Of a DNA stretch of 64,000 nt, positions 34,171 to 43,089 are shown piece after piece; position 1 is the first letter of the stretch; each line of letters opens with the position of its first letter. Source of the stretch: Oceanipulchritudo coccoides (GTDB taxonomy: Bacteria > Verrucomicrobiota > Verrucomicrobiia > Opitutales > Oceanipulchritudinaceae); the NCBI RefSeq assembly GCF_010500615.1, contig NZ_JAAGNX010000003.1, positions 310,001 to 374,000 on the forward strand, in the 5' to 3' direction. The position numbers and the translations under genes are program-made. The notes under the pieces are model-generated. The model did not search any database, was not told the origin of the DNA, and saw only the letters and a program-made list of their open reading frames with translations.

Positions 34171-34990
34171 AAAGGCTCTGCAGAAGGTAGACAGCTCCCG
34201 CGAGGAGAATAATCGCAGGTCCAGTGGGCCAGTCCCAGAGGAAACCGACGACAATACCGACGGTAACAAAGACGAAGGTCAGCACGCTTGAAAATACCAT
34301 CATTGCCTTCAAGGAGCGGACATATTGACCGGCCATCGCGGCGGGAATTGTGAGGAGGGCCACGACCAGGACGACTCCGACAACTGAGACAAGCAATACC
34401 ACCGTAACAGCGATCAAGCAGAGCAGAAGCGTGTAGGTAAATCCCACCCCCAAGCCGCGCAGACGGGCCTGTTCCTCGTCAAAGCAGACCGCCTGCAGCC
34501 GGTTGTAACCAAAAACCATGACAACAAGCAGGACAAGGTCCATCAAGCCGACCAGGACAAGGTCGGTCGGTGATAATATCAGGATATTGCCAAAGAGGTA
34601 GGTCATGGGATCCGTGTAGCCCGGTGTCCGCGCAAGAAAGACAAGCCCGGTGGCCATGCCCACGGCCCAGACCGCCCCAATAACGCTGTCCTCCCGGGCA
34701 AATCCGGAATTGCGTATCAGGGATATCATGACAGCAGCGAGCAGTGCGGCAAGAAGGGCTCCGAGAAGCGGGTGCAACCATTCGATTCCATGCGCTCGCT
34801 GAAAATAAAGGGCCGCCCCGATTCCGCCCAGAACAGCATGGGAGATGGCTCCGGCGACATAGCTGATCCGCTTGACGACAACCAGACTACCAGTCATCCC
34901 GAAGGCCACACTCGACATGAGGCCCATGAGAAGAGCCACCCGGAGAAAATTAATATCCGGGTCGGTAAGCGCCTCCATGAAAGCGTTCAT
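34142..34990 (-). CDS. znuB: Zinc/manganese ABC transporter permease
   Basis: The 282-residue product has about eight hydrophobic segments and matches the ABC-3 permease family (ZnuB/TroC-like): SSVAFGMTGSLVVVKRISYVAGAISHAVLGG near the start, and VGVVLVVALLTIPAAMA in the conserved cytoplasmic loop. It imports divalent metal with the ATPase and the periplasmic protein encoded just upstream. Its start overlaps the znuC stop by four bases. The gene order is znuA-znuC-znuB. Confidence 0.93.
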   Translation of the reverse strand: MNAFMEALTDPDINFLRVALLMGLMSSVAFGMTGSLVVVKRISYVAGAISHAVLGGIGAALYFQRAHGIEWLHPLLGALLAALLAAVMISLIRNSGFAREDSVIGAVWAVGMATGLVFLARTPGYTDPMTYLFGNILILSPTDLVLVGLMDLVLLVVMVFGYNRLQAVCFDEEQARLRGLGVGFTYTLLLCLIAVTVVLLVSVVGVVLVVALLTIPAAMAGQYVRSLKAMMVFSSVLTFVFVTVGIVVGFLWDWPTGPAIILLAGAVYLLQSLFRRVTGYRR

Positions 34991-35766
34991 TCCGGTTCCT
35001 CCCTCTCTTCACTGGAATGGGAATGCCCGTGGGGCAAATGGTGATCGTGCCGGACGGCCTTCACGGATTCCCCGTAGAGCCGCTGCACGGCACGGTCCTC
35101 GACCTTTTCAAGAGGATGATATTCAGCAGTCCTGTTGATGCACAGTACCTCATCCACGAGACCCGAGACAAAAGAGGCGTCATGGGTCACAAGGATAATT
35201 GTCATGCGGTTGTGCAAGGACTTCAAGTGCTCCAGCAACTTGGCCTCGATATGGGCATCCACCATCGCGGTCGGCTCGTCGAGAAGGAGGAGTTGCGGAT
35301 TATTGACAAGTGCCCGGGCGATTAGGACGCGCTGTTTCATGCCACCCGACAGGTTAATGTAGGTCTCCCTGCGATAATCGAGCAGATTGACTTCTTCCAA
35401 TGCGCGCTCAGTGGCTGCATTATCCTCCTTTGTATAGAAGCCGAAGCCCCCGTGCCGAAGGCGACCCATGCGAACAATTCCCTCAACATCAATGGGGAAC
35501 ATTGAGTCAATCTGCACATGCTGAGGCATGTAGCCCACTTGCAGGCGGGCCTTGCGCGGATCCTCTCCCAGCACTTTAACTGTCCCGCTCTGTGGTTTCA
35601 CCAAGCCCAGCAAGACCTTCAACAGCGTGCTCTTCCCTCCCCCATTGGGACCGACAAGACAGATTGTCTTTCGCTCGGGAACGTCAAAACTCACGTGATC
35701 CAATACCGTCACAGGTCCGTATCGGACAACGACATCCCGGCAATGGATTACAGGTTCAGAACTCAT
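34987..35766 (-). CDS. znuC: Zinc/manganese ABC transporter ATP-binding protein
   Basis: The 259-residue ABC ATPase shows Walker A (VGPNGGGKSTLLKVL), the signature INLSGGMKQRVLIARAL, Walker B (LLLLDEPTAMVD) and the switch His (ILVTHD). A His-rich tail (HDHHLPHGHSHS) at the C-terminus is common in zinc-uptake ATPases and suggests zinc sensing or storage. It overlaps znuB by four bases and starts 42 bases after znuA. Confidence 0.94.
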   Translation of the reverse strand: MSSEPVIHCRDVVVRYGPVTVLDHVSFDVPERKTICLVGPNGGGKSTLLKVLLGLVKPQSGTVKVLGEDPRKARLQVGYMPQHVQIDSMFPIDVEGIVRMGRLRHGGFGFYTKEDNAATERALEEVNLLDYRRETYINLSGGMKQRVLIARALVNNPQLLLLDEPTAMVDAHIEAKLLEHLKSLHNRMTIILVTHDASFVSGLVDEVLCINRTAEYHPLEKVEDRAVQRLYGESVKAVRHDHHLPHGHSHSSEEREEPE

Positions 35767-35808
35767 GCAACTGGTCCTAGCAGATCATTCCTGATAAACC
35801 GAGCCTTA

Positions 35809-36702
35809 TCAATTTGCGAAGGAGGCTTTCAGCGCTTCTCCAATTTCCAACAGGTTTTCCTCCCAGTCCGGGGCCATGGGGTTAATCTCCACAATTTCTG
35901 CACCGACTGCTTTCGCAATGATTTCCGCCTGTTTGCGACTCTCCTGCGGTTGGACAAAGACAACCTTCACACGCTCTGCCCTGGCCTCCACAACCCGTTG
36001 ATGCAATTCCTTCGCTGTCGGGGACGGGCCATTGCCACTAATGGCAATCTGACGAAGCCCGTAGCGGTCGGCAAAATACCCAAGAGCAGGATGATAGATG
36101 TAGAAAGCACGACCCGTGTAGGGTTTTAGGAGATTCTCCAGCGTATTATCAATCTCATCACATCTTGCCTGAAACGCCTTCAGCCTTTCCCGGAGCTCGG
36201 GAGCCCTTTCCGGAAGCGCTGCAATCAGGTTTGATGAAATAAGCGCTGCAATTTCCGACAAGCGATGCGGATCAGTCCAGATATGGGGATCAGCTGATTC
36301 CACTCCGTCACCACAGACCGTGCAGGCATGTCCGTCCGCCCCGTGGTGGTGATGGGCATGTTCCTGCTGGACCAGCGTATCAACGGCCCCCCGTAAATCA
36401 ATTACCTTTAATCCCGGAAACCGCGCCCGGACTTTCTCCATAATGACTGTTTCATAGCCCACTCCTGTCCGGAAAAAGAGGTCAGCCCGGGCAAGCCAAC
36501 TGATCGAGGACGGACGCGGCTCGAAGACTGAGCAGCTGTCCCCTTCCTGCTGCAGGGATTTCACCTCCACCCATTCTCCTCCAAGCTCCCGCACGACAGG
36601 CTCAAGGGGAATGACACTCACGCCCACACGCAGAACCTCGCCCAAGGCGTTTCCCGCGAATACGAGCACTACAAGAATAGGGACCAAAAAACTCCTGAAC
36701 AT
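35809..36702 (-). CDS. znuA: Zinc/manganese ABC transporter substrate-binding protein
   Basis: The ATG at 36702 gives 297 residues with a signal peptide (MFRSFLVPILVVLVFAGNAL); the frame is open upstream to 36855 but that extension has no signal-like sequence. The cluster A-1 fold motifs are present: VSVIPLEPVVRELGG, an EPRPS metal-site loop, DPHIWTDP with His140 and YHPALGYFADRYGL. A His/Cys-rich loop at 115-130 (HAHHHHGADGHACTVC) is typical of zinc-binding members. Unusually, the first metal-ligand loop reads GDSCSVFEP where most homologues have His before the FEP. Divergent from cls across a 213-base region with nested inverted repeats. Confidence 0.92.
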   Translation of the reverse strand: MFRSFLVPILVVLVFAGNALGEVLRVGVSVIPLEPVVRELGGEWVEVKSLQQEGDSCSVFEPRPSSISWLARADLFFRTGVGYETVIMEKVRARFPGLKVIDLRGAVDTLVQQEHAHHHHGADGHACTVCGDGVESADPHIWTDPHRLSEIAALISSNLIAALPERAPELRERLKAFQARCDEIDNTLENLLKPYTGRAFYIYHPALGYFADRYGLRQIAISGNGPSPTAKELHQRVVEARAERVKVVFVQPQESRKQAEIIAKAVGAEIVEINPMAPDWEENLLEIGEALKASFAN

Positions 36703-36761
36703 ACCTGTATGAGGAATTCCCATCCCATGGAAGGTCAAGCCCTGAGACAAAGTTGGTCCAG

Positions 36762-36846
36762 AGTTGGAGTTCCGTGAAATCGCTGGAGTCCCGACTTGTG
36801 GCGGTCTCATGTCATGTGAAGACCGCCTGAAGGCGGAACTCCAACT
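36762..36846. repeat. Nested inverted repeats, REP-like element
   Basis: AGTTGGAGTTCCG (36762-36774) and CGGAACTCCAACT (36834-36846) are perfect 13-base inverted arms. Inside them GGCGGTCT (36800-36807) and AGACCGCC (36820-36827) form a second 8-base stem around a 12-base loop, and CCGCC/GGCGG (36823-36836) can form an alternative small hairpin. No reading frame uses the region. It lies between divergent znuA and cls. The shape suggests a dispersed repetitive extragenic palindrome; a regulatory role at znuA is an alternative. Confidence 0.75.
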
Positions 36847-36915
36847 TAGAATCAAGGCGGGCCGCCAACGATTTCATGTGGCATTTAAAGGCGCAAAGTG
36901 GTATGGTTCCGCACC

Positions 36916-38352
36916 ATGGAAGGCACTCTTTGGCAGAATAGCTTGGCGGTGGCGCTGTTTGCCATGCAACTGATGGGATTTATTTTGGCGGCCCGCGTCA
37001 TTCTCAGCGATCGTTCAACCCATGGGACCATCGCCTGGGTCCTCAGCCTGATCCTGTTACCAATCGCCGCGGTCCCGGTCTACATCCTCCTTGGACGAAA
37101 CCGGATCAGTTCCTATATTCAGGTACGCCGACGGGTCGACCAACAATTTGAGCGCCACCACACCGCCGATCCGGCTCACCCTGAAGGCGTCGTTGATGAG
37201 AAGCACATCGCCTTCGCCCGTTGGCAGATCCTTGAAGATCTGGCAAAAGTTCCCCTCACGCAGGGGAACTCCGTCAATTACCATTTCAAGGGCGTGGAAA
37301 CCTATGCCTCCATCATGGATGGCCTGGAAAGGGCAAAGGATTATATCCTCTTCCAATTCTTTATCTTTCGGGATGACGAAGAGGGCCGGCCTTTTGTGGA
37401 CCTTCTCAAGAAACGCGCAAAAGAAGGCATAAAAGTCTACTTCCTTGTCGATGCTATTGGATCGCGTGGGCTGCCGAAAGCATTCTTCTCGGAACTCGAG
37501 CAAGCCGGTATCAAGACAGGGGTCTTCATTCCCGGACGCAGCCTTCGAGGTCGGCTTCGCCTGAATTTCCGCAACCACCGGAAGATCGTGGTCATCGACG
37601 GAAAAGAGGCATGGTTGGGGGGCAACAACATCGGTATCGAATACACCGGGAAATCTCCCGTCTATGGTCCGTGGCGCGATACGCATGTCCATGTCATGGG
37701 TCCTGTTGTCAACGCAATCCAGCTGACCTTCCTCGAGGACTGGTTCTGGGTGACCCGCACGATGCCGTCGTTGGATTGGGATGCCGCCTCGGCACAACCG
37801 GAAAACGCCCGCGCCCTCTGCCTTCCGACAGGACCGGCAGATCCCGGGGACAATTGTACCCTCGCCTATGTACACATGATCAACCAGGCGCAGCACCGTC
37901 TGTGGATTCAAAGCCCCTATTTTGTTCCATCCGAGGAAATCATTGTCGCCCTCCAGTTGGCAACACTCCGTGGGGTCGATGTTAAAATCCTCCTGCCCGG
38001 CAAATTTGACAAGTGGCTGGTCTGGATCAGCTCGTTTTACTTCAGTTCACTCAGCCGGCTCGATAAAGTACGGTTTTTTCGCTACAAGGAGGGTTTCTTC
38101 CATAGCAAGATGCTCCTTGTCGATGATGAGCTGGTCTCCGTCGGCACGGTCAACTTCGACAACCGCTCATTCAGGATAAATTTTGAAATTTCCCTGATCC
38201 TCCAAGACTCCCGACTCGTCCAATTGTGCCACGAGCAAATGGAGCAGGACTTCCACCTCTCAGTGGAGGACCCGGTGGACCCGTTGGCTACCCGCAGCCT
38301 GATGTTCAGGCTGGCCGCTCACGGGATCCGGTTGCTGGCCCCACTACTCTGA
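36916..38352 (+). CDS. cls: Cardiolipin synthase (phospholipase D family)
   Basis: From ATG 36916 the product is 478 residues; a GTG 18 bases upstream is an alternative. Two TM helices occupy the first 60 residues (VALFAMQLMGFILAARVIL and WVLSLILLPIAAVPVYILLG), then two PLD catalytic motifs: H221xK in NHRKIVVIDGKEAWLGG and H396xK in FHSKMLLVDDELVSVGTVNF. The enzyme joins two phosphatidylglycerol molecules to give cardiolipin in the inner membrane. The length and layout are those of ClsA-type bacterial synthases. Confidence 0.95.
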   Translation: MEGTLWQNSLAVALFAMQLMGFILAARVILSDRSTHGTIAWVLSLILLPIAAVPVYILLGRNRISSYIQVRRRVDQQFERHHTADPAHPEGVVDEKHIAFARWQILEDLAKVPLTQGNSVNYHFKGVETYASIMDGLERAKDYILFQFFIFRDDEEGRPFVDLLKKRAKEGIKVYFLVDAIGSRGLPKAFFSELEQAGIKTGVFIPGRSLRGRLRLNFRNHRKIVVIDGKEAWLGGNNIGIEYTGKSPVYGPWRDTHVHVMGPVVNAIQLTFLEDWFWVTRTMPSLDWDAASAQPENARALCLPTGPADPGDNCTLAYVHMINQAQHRLWIQSPYFVPSEEIIVALQLATLRGVDVKILLPGKFDKWLVWISSFYFSSLSRLDKVRFFRYKEGFFHSKMLLVDDELVSVGTVNFDNRSFRINFEISLILQDSRLVQLCHEQMEQDFHLSVEDPVDPLATRSLMFRLAAHGIRLLAPLL

Positions 38353-38386
38353 CCACCAACCGGGCAGGCGGAGGCGCTGCAATACC

Positions 38387-39124
38387 TCAGTACCAGACCC
38401 GGTCCAGGAAGAGCCCTTCGGCCGGTGCAGTAAGAACAAGGTTTTTACGTTCACGGCTGTCGCGGATTCTCAGGACATCTTCGGGCTCAAGCTTGCCGAT
38501 CCCCACGTCGAAGAGACAACCAGCCAGACTTCGTACCATGCGATAAAGAAAGCCATCGGCTTCCGCCGCGAGAATGACTCTCGGGCCGATTCGCTCAGCC
38601 CGGAGAAGGGAAAGATCCTTGACCGGATCGTCGTCGCGCTCCTCGCCGGGATTGGCTGTGAAGGCGGAGAAATCATTCTTTCCGGAAAGTAGCTTCCCGG
38701 CGGTGTTCATTCGCTCCACATCCATGCGGCGGTTACCGGTGGACCAGAAATAGCGCGTTTCAAACGGATCGGCAAAGCCCTCAAAGAATTGGTATGTGTA
38801 GCGTTTTTTCACGACAGAAAATCGTGCATGGAAATCCTCATCAACTTCCTCAGCCTTGTAGACCTGAATACTGTCGGGATAGCCGGTGCGTAGCGCCCGG
38901 ATCAACTTATCCGGTCCATGCGACCAATCCGCATCGAAATGAAACACCTGTTCGCGCGCATGAACTCCGCTATCGGTGCGACCGGATCCATGGATCACGA
39001 CACGACGCTCAAACATGACCGCCAACCGGGCTTCGATAAAGTCCTGTATGGTGTTTCCTCCAGGCTGTGATTGCCAGCCTTCAAACTGTGTTCCGTCATA
39101 GGCGACTGTACATTTCCAGCGCAT
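38387..39124 (-). CDS. truA: tRNA pseudouridine synthase A
   Basis: The 245-residue product has the TruA pattern: VAYDGTQFEGWQSQP at the N-terminus, the catalytic Asp in GSGRTDSGVHAREQVFHF, KKRYTYQFF and a closing DGFLYRMVRSLAGCLFDVG. TruA converts uridines 38-40 in the tRNA anticodon arm. The ruvX stop lies 5 bases upstream, so truA is probably co-transcribed with ruvX. Confidence 0.96.
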   Translation of the reverse strand: MRWKCTVAYDGTQFEGWQSQPGGNTIQDFIEARLAVMFERRVVIHGSGRTDSGVHAREQVFHFDADWSHGPDKLIRALRTGYPDSIQVYKAEEVDEDFHARFSVVKKRYTYQFFEGFADPFETRYFWSTGNRRMDVERMNTAGKLLSGKNDFSAFTANPGEERDDDPVKDLSLLRAERIGPRVILAAEADGFLYRMVRSLAGCLFDVGIGKLEPEDVLRIRDSRERKNLVLTAPAEGLFLDRVWY

Positions 39125-39129
39125 TTTGA

Positions 39130-39603
39130 TCAGCCCATTTCAGGATCATATTCATCAAGTTCGGCTACGGGAGCATTCATCGTCAACCAGTCCTGAAGGA
39201 TCAATGTGGCAGCTCCTGAATCGACTGCTCCCGTCTTGCGAAGGGCGCGTTCCTTGCGACCTGTCAGACCTAGTCCCTGCTCAACGCTGTGGGAGGTCAG
39301 GCGCTCGTCGATACGATGGACCGGTAGTGGGTGTTGCTTCTCCAATTGTGCAATGAAGGCATCCACTTCCTTGGCCTTGAAGCCGACCGAGCCGTCCATG
39401 TTGTAAGGATAGCCAACGACAAGGTCGGTGATTTGGCGCTCACGGATCAACTCCGCAATCCGGGCCAATCTCCCCTCAACGGTCTCCTGCACGGCAGCAG
39501 GCAAAGGGGTGGCCACGCCCAGCTCGTCGCCGTAGGCCAGCCCGATCCGCCTCTCGCCATAATCTATTCCCAAGCATCGCATGAATAAGGCGGAATTTTC
39601 CAT
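39130..39603 (-). CDS. ruvX: Putative pre-16S rRNA nuclease / Holliday junction resolvase-like RuvX (YqgF)
   Basis: From ATG 39603 the product is 157 residues; ATG 39582, immediately before RCLGIDYG, is an equally good start. Motifs: LGIDYGERRIGLAYGDE (first acidic site), DLVVGYPYNMDGS, RIDERLTSHSVEQ and VDSGAATLILQDWL (last catalytic Asp). The family has an RNase H fold and is needed for 16S rRNA 5'-end maturation. It precedes truA by 5 bases and is divergent from cutA. Confidence 0.92.
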   Translation of the reverse strand: MENSALFMRCLGIDYGERRIGLAYGDELGVATPLPAAVQETVEGRLARIAELIRERQITDLVVGYPYNMDGSVGFKAKEVDAFIAQLEKQHPLPVHRIDERLTSHSVEQGLGLTGRKERALRKTGAVDSGAATLILQDWLTMNAPVAELDEYDPEMG

Positions 39604-39675
39604 GCCCGGCTCAAGATGGCAATCCGGAATCGTTATTGTTCTTGGAACCGTCCGGTAATCCAATAATAAGAAGAT

Positions 39676-40029
39676 ATGCCTGAAGCAAACATGGAAAAAC
39701 CCGCCGAAGTGAAGCTCCGGATTGCATGGACAACGGTCGAAACGCCGGAAGACGCCAACCGCCTTGCCCATGCCATCATGGAGTCGCGACAGGCCGCCTG
39801 CGTTCAAATAGACGGGCCAGTCCGTTCCCTCTTTCACTGGGAGGGAAAGCTTGAATCCTCAAACGAGGTTCGCCTCTGGATCAAGTACCCGAAACAAAAC
39901 GAGTCAGCGCTCCAGAAACTAGTTGATGAGGCGCATCCGTATGAGGTTCCACAATGGGTCGCCGTCGACGCAGTTGCTGTCATGACGGCATACGGTGAGT
40001 GGGCATCATCCGTGGCTCCATCCCAATAA
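39676..40029 (+). CDS. cutA: CutA family divalent-cation tolerance protein
   Basis: The 117-residue product matches CutA1: WTTVETPEDANRLAHAIMESRQAACVQI near the start (quoted part ESRQAACVQI), a central SLFHWEGKLESSNEVRLWIK and the closing HPYEVPQWVAVD. CutA forms trimers in the cytosol and was linked genetically to copper tolerance, although its molecular role is debated. The GH20-like gene follows 39 bases later. Confidence 0.92.
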   Translation: MPEANMEKPAEVKLRIAWTTVETPEDANRLAHAIMESRQAACVQIDGPVRSLFHWEGKLESSNEVRLWIKYPKQNESALQKLVDEAHPYEVPQWVAVDAVAVMTAYGEWASSVAPSQ

Positions 40030-40068
40030 TTTTCTCGTCATCGAATCAGCCAAGCAGAGAATTCACGC

Positions 40069-41757
40069 ATGAAGGATCTCCATTTACTCCCCCACCCGCT
40101 CAGGCTTGAAGAGACTGGAGGAACCGTTGATCCCAACAGTTTGGAAGTCCGGGAAGTGGTTGACCCGGCCATGGCCGGTGAGACCGGACCGGAAGCCTAT
40201 CGAATTGAAGTTTCGCAAAGTGGCATTCTGCTAGTTGCCCGTACTTTGACTGGCCTGCGCTGGGCAAAAGCCACGCTCGCCCAGCTTTGCGTCCACTCGA
40301 AAATTCCATGCCTCATCATTGAGGACGCGCCACGGTTTGAGCATCGCGGCGTCATGCTGGACATCAGCCGTGATCGCGTCCCGACCATGGAGACTTTGAA
40401 GGAGCTGGTTGATCATCTGTCCGCATGCAAAATGAATCACCTCCAGTTGTATGTTGAGCACACGATTGCCTACGCTGGACATGAAGATGCCTGGCGCGCC
40501 GCTTCCCCCATCACCATGGATGAACTGGACGAGTTGGATGCCTACGCTGCCGGGAAAGGCATTGCCCTCACCGCGAATCAGAACTGTCTCGGCCATTTTG
40601 AACGATGGTTGCGGCACCCACGTTATGCTCCCCTTGGGGAACGCTCGTCCGGCAGCATGGTGCGTGGTGAGCACTTTGTCCAACCCAACACACTCTGCCC
40701 GGGCGATCCGGGCAGCCTCGCACTGATTGAGGATTTGCTGGGCCAGCTGCTTCCCCACTGTTCGGGAAACTACGCCAATATCGGTTGTGACGAGCCGTGG
40801 GACCTCGGGACGGGACGTAGCAAAGAGGAATGCGAACAACGCGGCAAAGGCGTCGTCTTTTCAGAATATGTCAGCCAAGTCGCGGAGCTATGCCAGCGCC
40901 TCGGCAAACGACCGCAATATTGGTGCGACCCGCATCCCAACGAGGGAGATGGCCTGACGCGTGACCTTGTCGCCCTCGTCTGGGAATATGAGGATGAGCG
41001 AACGTTCAAGCCACGGGTCGAGGCACACGCCAGCGTTGGCCGGGAAGTCTGGGTCGCCCCGGGAACAAGCTGCTGGAATTCCTCAACCGGTCGGACCTGG
41101 AACCGCCGGGGCAACCTCGATAAGGCAGCCTCCGAAGACATTGCCAAGGGCTTTCTCTGCACAGCGTGGGGAGACGGCGGGCATCGCCAGCCATGGCCGA
41201 TTACCCTGTTCGGATTTGCCGATGCCGCCATGGCGGCATGGTCGGGACCCGGCCACTACAACGACCTCGCCAACGGGCTCCACACATTTGGTAATCCTGA
41301 CCTCGGTCCGTGGCTAGCCAGGCTCGGAAATGTCGATGTGGAAATCTGCCGCGGCGAGGTGCCATGCTTTGACGGAAGCCCTTCCAAAGGCCGCCAGTTC
41401 TGGAATTCCACCGCTCTCTGGAAGGACATGCATACGCAGCTGTTCGACAGAACAGGATACGGCGATGTTGCCGCATGGGAACGCGTGCGCGAAAGGTTAA
41501 CCAAACTCTTAAAACTACCCGATGGCGTGGAAGGGTTATTGGCTGATGAGTGCGCCTTTTCGGTCGACCTTGCCCGCTGGGCCGCTGATCGCGCCATAAT
41601 CCGTCGTGATAATCCCACTACAAACCAGCGCAAGGAACTTGCCGCCCGCATGGTCGACATCATTGCCAACCATCGGCGCCTTTGGCTGGCCCGCTCACGC
41701 TACGGCGGCCTTGAAGACTCGACAGCCCACTACATCCAACTGGCAAGAAACTGGTAA
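40069..41757 (+). CDS. Cytosolic GH20-family glycosidase (hexosaminidase-like)
   Basis: The 562-residue product has a GH20b-like N-terminal domain (about 1-90, ending in TLTGLRWAKATLAQL) and then the (beta/alpha)8 domain opening FEHRGVMLDISRDRVPTME. The catalytic Asp-Glu pair of substrate-assisted GH20 enzymes appears as D241-E242 in NIGCDEPWDLG; the usual first glycine of the GGDE motif region is Cys240. A Trp-rich active-site stretch (CTAWGDGGHRQPWP) follows. No signal peptide is seen, so it should act on imported oligosaccharides. Beta-N-acetylhexosaminidase activity is the family default; the specificity is unproven. Confidence 0.85.
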   Translation: MKDLHLLPHPLRLEETGGTVDPNSLEVREVVDPAMAGETGPEAYRIEVSQSGILLVARTLTGLRWAKATLAQLCVHSKIPCLIIEDAPRFEHRGVMLDISRDRVPTMETLKELVDHLSACKMNHLQLYVEHTIAYAGHEDAWRAASPITMDELDELDAYAAGKGIALTANQNCLGHFERWLRHPRYAPLGERSSGSMVRGEHFVQPNTLCPGDPGSLALIEDLLGQLLPHCSGNYANIGCDEPWDLGTGRSKEECEQRGKGVVFSEYVSQVAELCQRLGKRPQYWCDPHPNEGDGLTRDLVALVWEYEDERTFKPRVEAHASVGREVWVAPGTSCWNSSTGRTWNRRGNLDKAASEDIAKGFLCTAWGDGGHRQPWPITLFGFADAAMAAWSGPGHYNDLANGLHTFGNPDLGPWLARLGNVDVEICRGEVPCFDGSPSKGRQFWNSTALWKDMHTQLFDRTGYGDVAAWERVRERLTKLLKLPDGVEGLLADECAFSVDLARWAADRAIIRRDNPTTNQRKELAARMVDIIANHRRLWLARSRYGGLEDSTAHYIQLARNW

Positions 41758-41778
41758 TTCCGAAAGGCAATACTCCGC

Positions 41779-42888
41779 TCAGGAATCTTTGTTCTCAAGG
41801 CCCTTAAAGGGCACAACTTCAATTTCAGCAATCTTGGGAATCTCCGGATGATTCAACTTTTCCGTGAAAACCTGAATATTCTGGATGTCATCGAGTGTTC
41901 CATTCGTCTTCCAGACCCCAAGCCGCGGATCATAGGCATAAATTCTTTGGCCAATATTGAAGAGCATAATCTTCCGGCTGACCTTCCATTGAAAGAGAAC
42001 AAGAAAACTCTGATCGAAATGAAGCTTCAGGATACCTGACCAGCGCGGGCTGACCAAACTGGCGGCAACTTCAAGCGGGTCAGGTGGAGGCCCCATCTCG
42101 CCGAAAAATGCCTTCCATGAAAAGGGTTCCTTGGTCGCGTCCTTGATCCGCCCCAGCAGAGGCTTGACCGTTGGATTGGGATTCGGGGCGGAATAGCGGT
42201 AGATGAGTTTGACCAACTGTTCATCCTTCATGCCCTTTTGGGAAGAAAGCACCGGCGCAATCCTCCCGGGATCAACCGAGATGGTTTCGTAGTAGCCTTC
42301 CTGCCAGGCTTCCGGGTCTTCCGGATCGCCACTTTCCTCATACCAGATTTCCTCATCCCCACCCGGGTACATCCGGTCGACATAACTGGTCGCGAAACGA
42401 AACAGGACATCCTGATTGCCACGATCTGTATATTGGATCGGAACGGCAAAGCGCCGGTCCGATTCGGAAGGAGGGGCAGGGTCGTACCCGAACATGCGGT
42501 CATCATACATGTAAAGGCAGATCAATTTCATGAACTCGTTCCCATACCCGTCAATGATCGGAAAGCTGAGCACTCCCGCCCACTTCTGCCGGCCCGGAAT
42601 AGTGGCCTCACGGTACTGGTCCATGAACTCCAGCACAAGGATCAGATAGGCCTTGGGGAGTTCGGGCAGTTCGAAATAGGTGAAGCTCGGGCTGTCCGAT
42701 GAAAAATCCGGAGCAAAGTTGGTCTCACTATGGACCACTTCCACTGCATCCAGGTCAAAGGTGGGAAGGTTCTCACCATTGCTGTTGGATTGTTGGGCAT
42801 GGAGACAGAGTGATGAAGCCAGCAATCCAATGATTGCGGCAATGGTGCGGAAAACAAAAAATTGATGTGACAGCTTCATACGATTCAT
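41779..42888 (-). CDS. Uncharacterised exported protein
   Basis: From ATG 42888 the product is 369 residues with a signal peptide (FVFRTIAAIIGLLASSLCLH, cut near HAQ); an ATG at 42879 is also possible. After the signal comes NLPTFDLDAVEVVHSE, resembling the short linker that opens many verrucomicrobial outer-membrane proteins. The rest is rich in aromatic, Pro and acidic residues (MYPGGDEEIWYEESGDPEDP) with no family that I recognise. It is convergent with the GH20-like gene (21 bases). No catalytic motif is visible. Confidence 0.75.
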   Translation of the reverse strand: MNRMKLSHQFFVFRTIAAIIGLLASSLCLHAQQSNSNGENLPTFDLDAVEVVHSETNFAPDFSSDSPSFTYFELPELPKAYLILVLEFMDQYREATIPGRQKWAGVLSFPIIDGYGNEFMKLICLYMYDDRMFGYDPAPPSESDRRFAVPIQYTDRGNQDVLFRFATSYVDRMYPGGDEEIWYEESGDPEDPEAWQEGYYETISVDPGRIAPVLSSQKGMKDEQLVKLIYRYSAPNPNPTVKPLLGRIKDATKEPFSWKAFFGEMGPPPDPLEVAASLVSPRWSGILKLHFDQSFLVLFQWKVSRKIMLFNIGQRIYAYDPRLGVWKTNGTLDDIQNIQVFTEKLNHPEIPKIAEIEVVPFKGLENKDS

Positions 42889-43038
42889 CGAAATGACGGA
42901 TTGATTGCTTTTTGCGAGATCAAATTTGTCCAATTAAAATAAGTACCAATTTTGCAGGAAAATACCTGCCAACCTTCTGTTTAGTAATGCCTTGGCAAAA
43001 CGCCCCACCAGCGATTTAAAAACCATGTTTAAATAGAA

Positions 43039-43066
43039 AATAGCCCCCGGCGAAGCGGAGGCTATT
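43039..43066 (-). terminator. Rho-independent terminator after the PEP-CTERM gene
   Basis: On the minus strand AATAGCC and GGCTATT, extended inward by a T-G pair and a CCG/CGG pair, form a stem around a TTCG-type loop, followed by TTCTATTT. It lies 23 bases beyond the stop of the gene at 43090-43884. Confidence 0.75.
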
Positions 43067-43089
43067 ACAAGAGTGATAGACTGAAAATA

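Noticed and set aside
37057-37911. Minus-strand frame of 284 codons
   Set aside because: It is antisense to cls, which has both HKD motifs intact.
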